In this document: positions 49,485 through 52,170 of the stretch, one piece after another | Layout of the letters: each line of letters starts with the position of its first letter | How positions within the stretch are numbered: position 1 is the first letter of the stretch | Assembly (NCBI RefSeq): GCF_900659635.1 | Contig: NZ_CAACVB010000029.1 | Coordinates: forward strand, 1 to 52,170 | DNA: 52,170 bases | Direction: 5' to 3' | Origin: Actinomadura roseirufa | GTDB taxonomy: Bacteria > Actinomycetota > Actinomycetes > Streptosporangiales > Streptosporangiaceae | Translations under genes and position numbers: made by a program | The notes under the pieces: generated by a model | Databases searched by the model: none | What the model was told of the DNA's origin: nothing | The model's input: only the letters and a program-made list of their open reading frames with translations

Positions 49485-51100
49485 GGTTCCCTTCGAGGGG
49501 ATGGCGCTGTCGCGCCGAGGACGGCTCGGGCCCCGCCGCCGCGGCGATCACCATCGTTCGCCGTGGTGAGCGCCGTGGTGAGCGCCCCGGCCGACGCCGG
49601 GGCGCGGGCGGCCGAACCGACCGCCGCCGGTTCCTGGCGGGGTGGTTCTCTCCGAGGAGGACGGCCGCGCTCGCGGCGGGGCTCCTTCTCGCCGCAGCGG
49701 GCTGCACGGCGGACTCGGGGGACGACCCGAAGCCCGGCGGCCCGGCGCAGGCGCGGCGGACGGCGCGTCCCGCCCAGCCGTTCGGGCTGAAATGGAACGG
49801 CTACGAGCACGACGCCCGCTACGACGGGGTGATCGACTCCTACCGGGGCGGCGGCACCTTCCACGACATCACCTGGTGCGGGGTCGAGCGGGTCCGCGGG
49901 GAGCGGCGCTGGGACGCCGAGGACAAGGTGGTGGACGACGCGCTGCGGCACGGCTACGAGCTGCTCGTCCGCATCCGCATCGGCTCGTGCTGGGCCAGCG
50001 GCCGCCCGGACGCCCCCGCCCCCCGCACTTCGCCCTCCTACCCGCCCGCCGACCTGAACGCCTACCGGGCGTTCGCCGGCGACCTGGCGAGCCGCTACGC
50101 CGCCAGGGGCGTGCACCTCTTCGCGATCGAGAACGAGATCGACACCGCCAACCACTGGGGCGCCGACCCGGCCGCCTACCCCGCCGTCGCCCGCGCCGGG
50201 GCCGAGGCCGTCCGGCGGGCCGACCCGCGGGCCCGGCTCACCGACTCCGGGTTGTCCAGCTCCGGCTACGGGATCGCGGTGGCCGAGGCGCTGCGCGCGG
50301 CCGGCCGCCGCGACGAGGCGCTGCGGTTCTACCGGGAGTTCGGTGTGCGGCGCGGCGGCGAGCGGTTCCCCGAGGCCCACGACGACGGCGGCCTGCGCGC
50401 GGCCTTCACGACTCCGGCGGCCGCGCGGGCCCTCGCGGCGCACAAGGCGAACTTCGGCCTCGACAGGGACCGGGTCTTCGACATCGTCCAGCTGCACTAC
50501 TACGACCCCTGGCGGCTCGCCGGGCAGGTCGTCGACTACATCCGGCGCGCCGTCCCGGCCGGGACGCCGATCGAGGCGTGGGAGGCGGGCTCCTTCTGGC
50601 CGGGGCAGAGGTACGACCCGGCGGCGCACGCCCGCGAGACCGCGCAGCTCGCCACCGACCTGCTGGCGCGGGGCGTGCGGCGGGTCGTCTACCTGCCGCT
50701 CTTCTACTCTCCCGGAGCGGTCGCGCCCCAGGAGACCTGGCGCGCCCTCTACACGCGGGACGGGACCGCGCGCCCGGCCGCCGCCGTCCTGGAGAAGCTG
50801 CGCGACGCCACCCGGACCGGAACCTGGCGGCCGTACGAGGGCCATGGGCTCAGAGGCGCCGCCGTCGGCCTGCACCGGGAGACCGACGATTCCACCACGC
50901 TCGTGCTGTGGAGCGCGGACGGGACGTCCCAGACCCTCACGGCCCCGTCCGCGGGCGGGACCGAACTCACCCCGCTGCCCGGCGGGCGGACACGGACCTG
51001 GAACGCCGGCACCGTCACGGTCGGCGCCGATCCGGTCATCATCTCCACGCGGCTCCCGGTCACGGCCGCGCTGGACTGGCTGAACGGGAACGCCAGATGA
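49481..51100 (+). CDS. Glycoside-hydrolase-like exported lipoprotein
   Basis: A 539-residue protein. Basic N-terminus with RRRFLAG (a twin-arginine-like motif), hydrophobic stretch and lipobox AAAGC with C75; an internal later start is possible. The body is a TIM barrel resembling clan GH-A enzymes: PFGLKWNGYEH, FHDITWCGVERVRGERRWD, the probable acid/base Glu in FAIENEIDTANHW (about residue 218), FDIVQLHYYDPW, and the probable nucleophile in IEAWEAGSFW (about 364-368). A C-terminal beta domain (about 455-530) follows. Starts by ATGA overlap with the sulfotransferase. Likely trims or remodels the locus polysaccharide outside the cell. Confidence 0.8.
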   Translation: MRFPSRGWRCRAEDGSGPAAAAITIVRRGERRGERPGRRRGAGGRTDRRRFLAGWFSPRRTAALAAGLLLAAAGCTADSGDDPKPGGPAQARRTARPAQPFGLKWNGYEHDARYDGVIDSYRGGGTFHDITWCGVERVRGERRWDAEDKVVDDALRHGYELLVRIRIGSCWASGRPDAPAPRTSPSYPPADLNAYRAFAGDLASRYAARGVHLFAIENEIDTANHWGADPAAYPAVARAGAEAVRRADPRARLTDSGLSSSGYGIAVAEALRAAGRRDEALRFYREFGVRRGGERFPEAHDDGGLRAAFTTPAAARALAAHKANFGLDRDRVFDIVQLHYYDPWRLAGQVVDYIRRAVPAGTPIEAWEAGSFWPGQRYDPAAHARETAQLATDLLARGVRRVVYLPLFYSPGAVAPQETWRALYTRDGTARPAAAVLEKLRDATRTGTWRPYEGHGLRGAAVGLHRETDDSTTLVLWSADGTSQTLTAPSAGGTELTPLPGGRTRTWNAGTVTVGADPVIISTRLPVTAALDWLNGNAR

Positions 51101-51585
51101 GCCTCTCCGCGAGTCCTCGCCCGCGCCTCGGCCCCGGCTGGGTCCTCGCCCTGTGCGGCGGCACCGCGCTCGCCGCGTGCGCCGGCACGGGCCTGGCCAT
51201 GGGCGCGAGCCGGACGGTGACGGTGCTGCCGCTCGCCGCCGCCGGGGTCGCGGTGCTCGCCCGCCTCGCCGTCACCCGGTTCGCCTCGTTCGTGATGGCC
51301 GTCCTCGCCGTGCGCACCGCCCTGGACGCCGCCAAGCTCGGCGGCGGGCAGCTGCAGATCGGCAAGGAGCCGGCGGAGTCCGGCGTGCCCGGCTGGCTGG
51401 ACCCGGGCGCGCTGCTCGGCGTGACGTTCGCCGTCGCCGGAATCGCCTGGCTGGTCGTCCAGGGCCCGCGGGACGCCGGTCCGGCGGCGGCGCCGCGGGC
51501 GCGTGCGTGGTGGAACTTCACGGGGGGCCTCCAGGGGGGAGCGGGCGCACCCGGGTGGTGCGCCGGAGGTCACCGCACATCATGA
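51097..51585 (+). pseudogene. O-antigen ligase/polymerase-like membrane protein, truncated
   Basis: A 162-residue frame overlapping the previous stop (ATGA). Four or so membrane helices (WVLALCGGTALAACAGTGLAM, TVTVLPLAAAGVAVLARLAV, FASFVMAVLAVRTALDAAK, ALLGVTFAVAGIAWLVVQ) match the N-terminal third of Wzy/WaaL-like proteins of actinomycete glycan loci, which normally have 10-12 helices and about 450 residues. After IAWLVVQG the sequence becomes Ala/Gly/Trp-rich and stops at 51585; no continuation was found before the hairpin at 51734. Probably a truncated gene, leaving the locus without its own polymerase. Confidence 0.65.
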
Positions 51586-51733
51586 AAGACGACAAAGAGG
51601 GGCGGAAGGCGAGAAAGTGCCTAAACGCATCGCAACAGTTGGCACAATGGGTGCGGGAACTCCCGCCGACACAGGGCAGGACGTCCCGTTTCGCCGCCGG
51701 ACCGTGAAGTGCGCGATCCGGCCACGGGATTCT

Positions 51734-51766
51734 CGGCACTCGCGCCGCCGACCGGCGCGAGTGCCG
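51734..51766. terminator. Perfect 14-base-pair hairpin
   Basis: CGGCACTCGCGCCG (51734-51747) and CGGCGCGAGTGCCG (51753-51766) are exact complements around a five-base loop. It lies between the glycan operon and the next gene, 22 bases before that gene's start, and probably terminates the operon. Confidence 0.75.
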
Positions 51767-51787
51767 CCGGGACGGGAGAATGAGCCG

Positions 51788-52170
51788 GTGACGCTGCTTC
51801 TGGCCCGATCCGACCTGGAGTCGCTCCTCGATCCCGCCGCGTGCCTGGCCGCGCTGCGCCGCGGCTTCACGGCGGCCGGGGGCGGGACCGCCCCGCGCCG
51901 GGTGGTGACGGCGCTGCCCGGCCAGGGCTCGGCGACCGCCCTGCTGCCGGGCCTGGTCGAGGGCGTCCCCGCCTACACGGTGAAGGTGAACGCCAAGTTC
52001 CCCGGCAGCCGCCCGGCGCTGCGCGGCGTCGTCTGCCTGCACGACCTGCACACCGGTGAGGCGCTCGCGCTGCTCGACTCCGCCACCGTGACCGCCTGGC
52101 GCACCGGGCTGGCCGCCGCGATCGGCACGCACGCCCTCGCCCGCCCGGACGCCGCCACCGTCGCGGTGGT
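51788..52170 (+). CDS. Ornithine cyclodeaminase / mu-crystallin family protein, partial
   Basis: The first 127 residues of an NAD(P)-binding protein of the OCD/mu-crystallin family, which includes ornithine cyclodeaminase, alanine dehydrogenase-like and siderophore-precursor enzymes. The start is GTG 51788 with GGGAGA about nine bases upstream. Visible family features: LLARSDLESLLDPAACLAALRRGF, VEGVPAYTVKVNAKFPGS, GVVCLHDLHTGEALALLDSATVTAWRTGLAAAIGTHALARPDAATVAV; the Lys in VKVNAKFP is the usual active-site region. The Rossmann GxGxxG would come next, beyond the window. Substrate cannot be told from this part. Confidence 0.85.
   Translation, partial: MTLLLARSDLESLLDPAACLAALRRGFTAAGGGTAPRRVVTALPGQGSATALLPGLVEGVPAYTVKVNAKFPGSRPALRGVVCLHDLHTGEALALLDSATVTAWRTGLAAAIGTHALARPDAATVAV

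Noticed and set aside
1..52170. CRISPR arrays, rRNA genes, replication origins
   Set aside because: No regularly spaced identical repeats, rRNA-like sequence or DnaA-box/parS cluster was seen by eye in the window.

Overview
The window looks like chromosome from a GC-rich, mycelial, spore-forming actinomycete. The evidence is a chaplin-type secreted protein, a class E sortase with an HtaA-domain partner, several STAS/GAF/ANTAR/PP2C regulators, GTG and TTG starts, and strong G/C third-position bias in nearly every gene. The overall look fits the Actinomadura/Streptosporangiales range, but that placement is inference. GC content was judged by eye, not computed.

Layout. 1-2810: a chaplin-like protein cut by the left edge, a proline-rich exported protein and an M20 peptidase, all on the minus strand. 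2930-4224: a tRNA-Leu(GAG) whose 3' end is occupied by a wrecked mobile element (large serine recombinase tail, IS3 transposase piece, VOC-protein piece, unknown piece). 4246-4660: a cold-shock gene with a terminator-like hairpin and a possible leaderless upstream reading frame. 4920-7104: small unknown proteins and an internally deleted LysR regulator. 7147-16162: a signalling hub with three STAS proteins, two GAF-ANTAR proteins, a PAS-GAF-PP2C phosphatase, a lone GAF protein, an N5-(carboxyethyl)ornithine synthase-like enzyme, and remnants of a second phosphatase and a DUF5994 protein. No anti-sigma kinase or sigma factor is present. 16542-24560: a complete four-gene Wadjet-type SMC anti-plasmid system (jetABCD) with every junction overlapping. 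24647-28496: an acyl-CoA ligase, then decayed alcohol dehydrogenase and histidine-kinase fragments and a GNAT acetyltransferase. 28669-29838: an unrecognised 389-residue protein.

29910-37207 (minus strand) is a coherent stress/export locus: MacB-like ATPase, FtsX-type permease, a second ABC ATPase and permease, then a NarL-type histidine kinase and response regulator. A TGAC-N4-GTCA inverted repeat lies just upstream of its first gene. 37494-40322 is a secreted GH2 exo-beta-glucosaminidase. 40488-43681 is a surface-protein cluster: an anchored secreted protein, a small membrane protein, a class E sortase and a divergent LPKTG-bearing HtaA protein.

44598-51585 looks like an exopolysaccharide locus: a polyprenyl-phosphate sugar transferase and GT4 glycosyltransferase on the minus strand, and an Ig-like secreted protein, PAPS-type sulfotransferase, glycoside-hydrolase-like lipoprotein and truncated O-antigen-ligase-like protein on the plus strand. 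The sulfotransferase suggests a sulfated surface glycan. A perfect hairpin closes the locus, and an ornithine cyclodeaminase-family gene runs off the right edge.

The clearest defence system is Wadjet, which is already described. The more open questions are the kinase-less STAS/GAF/PP2C hub whose STAS proteins all lack the canonical phospho-acceptor position, the cold-shock leader architecture, the sulfotransferase-bearing glycan locus, and the unrecognised protein at 28669-29838.
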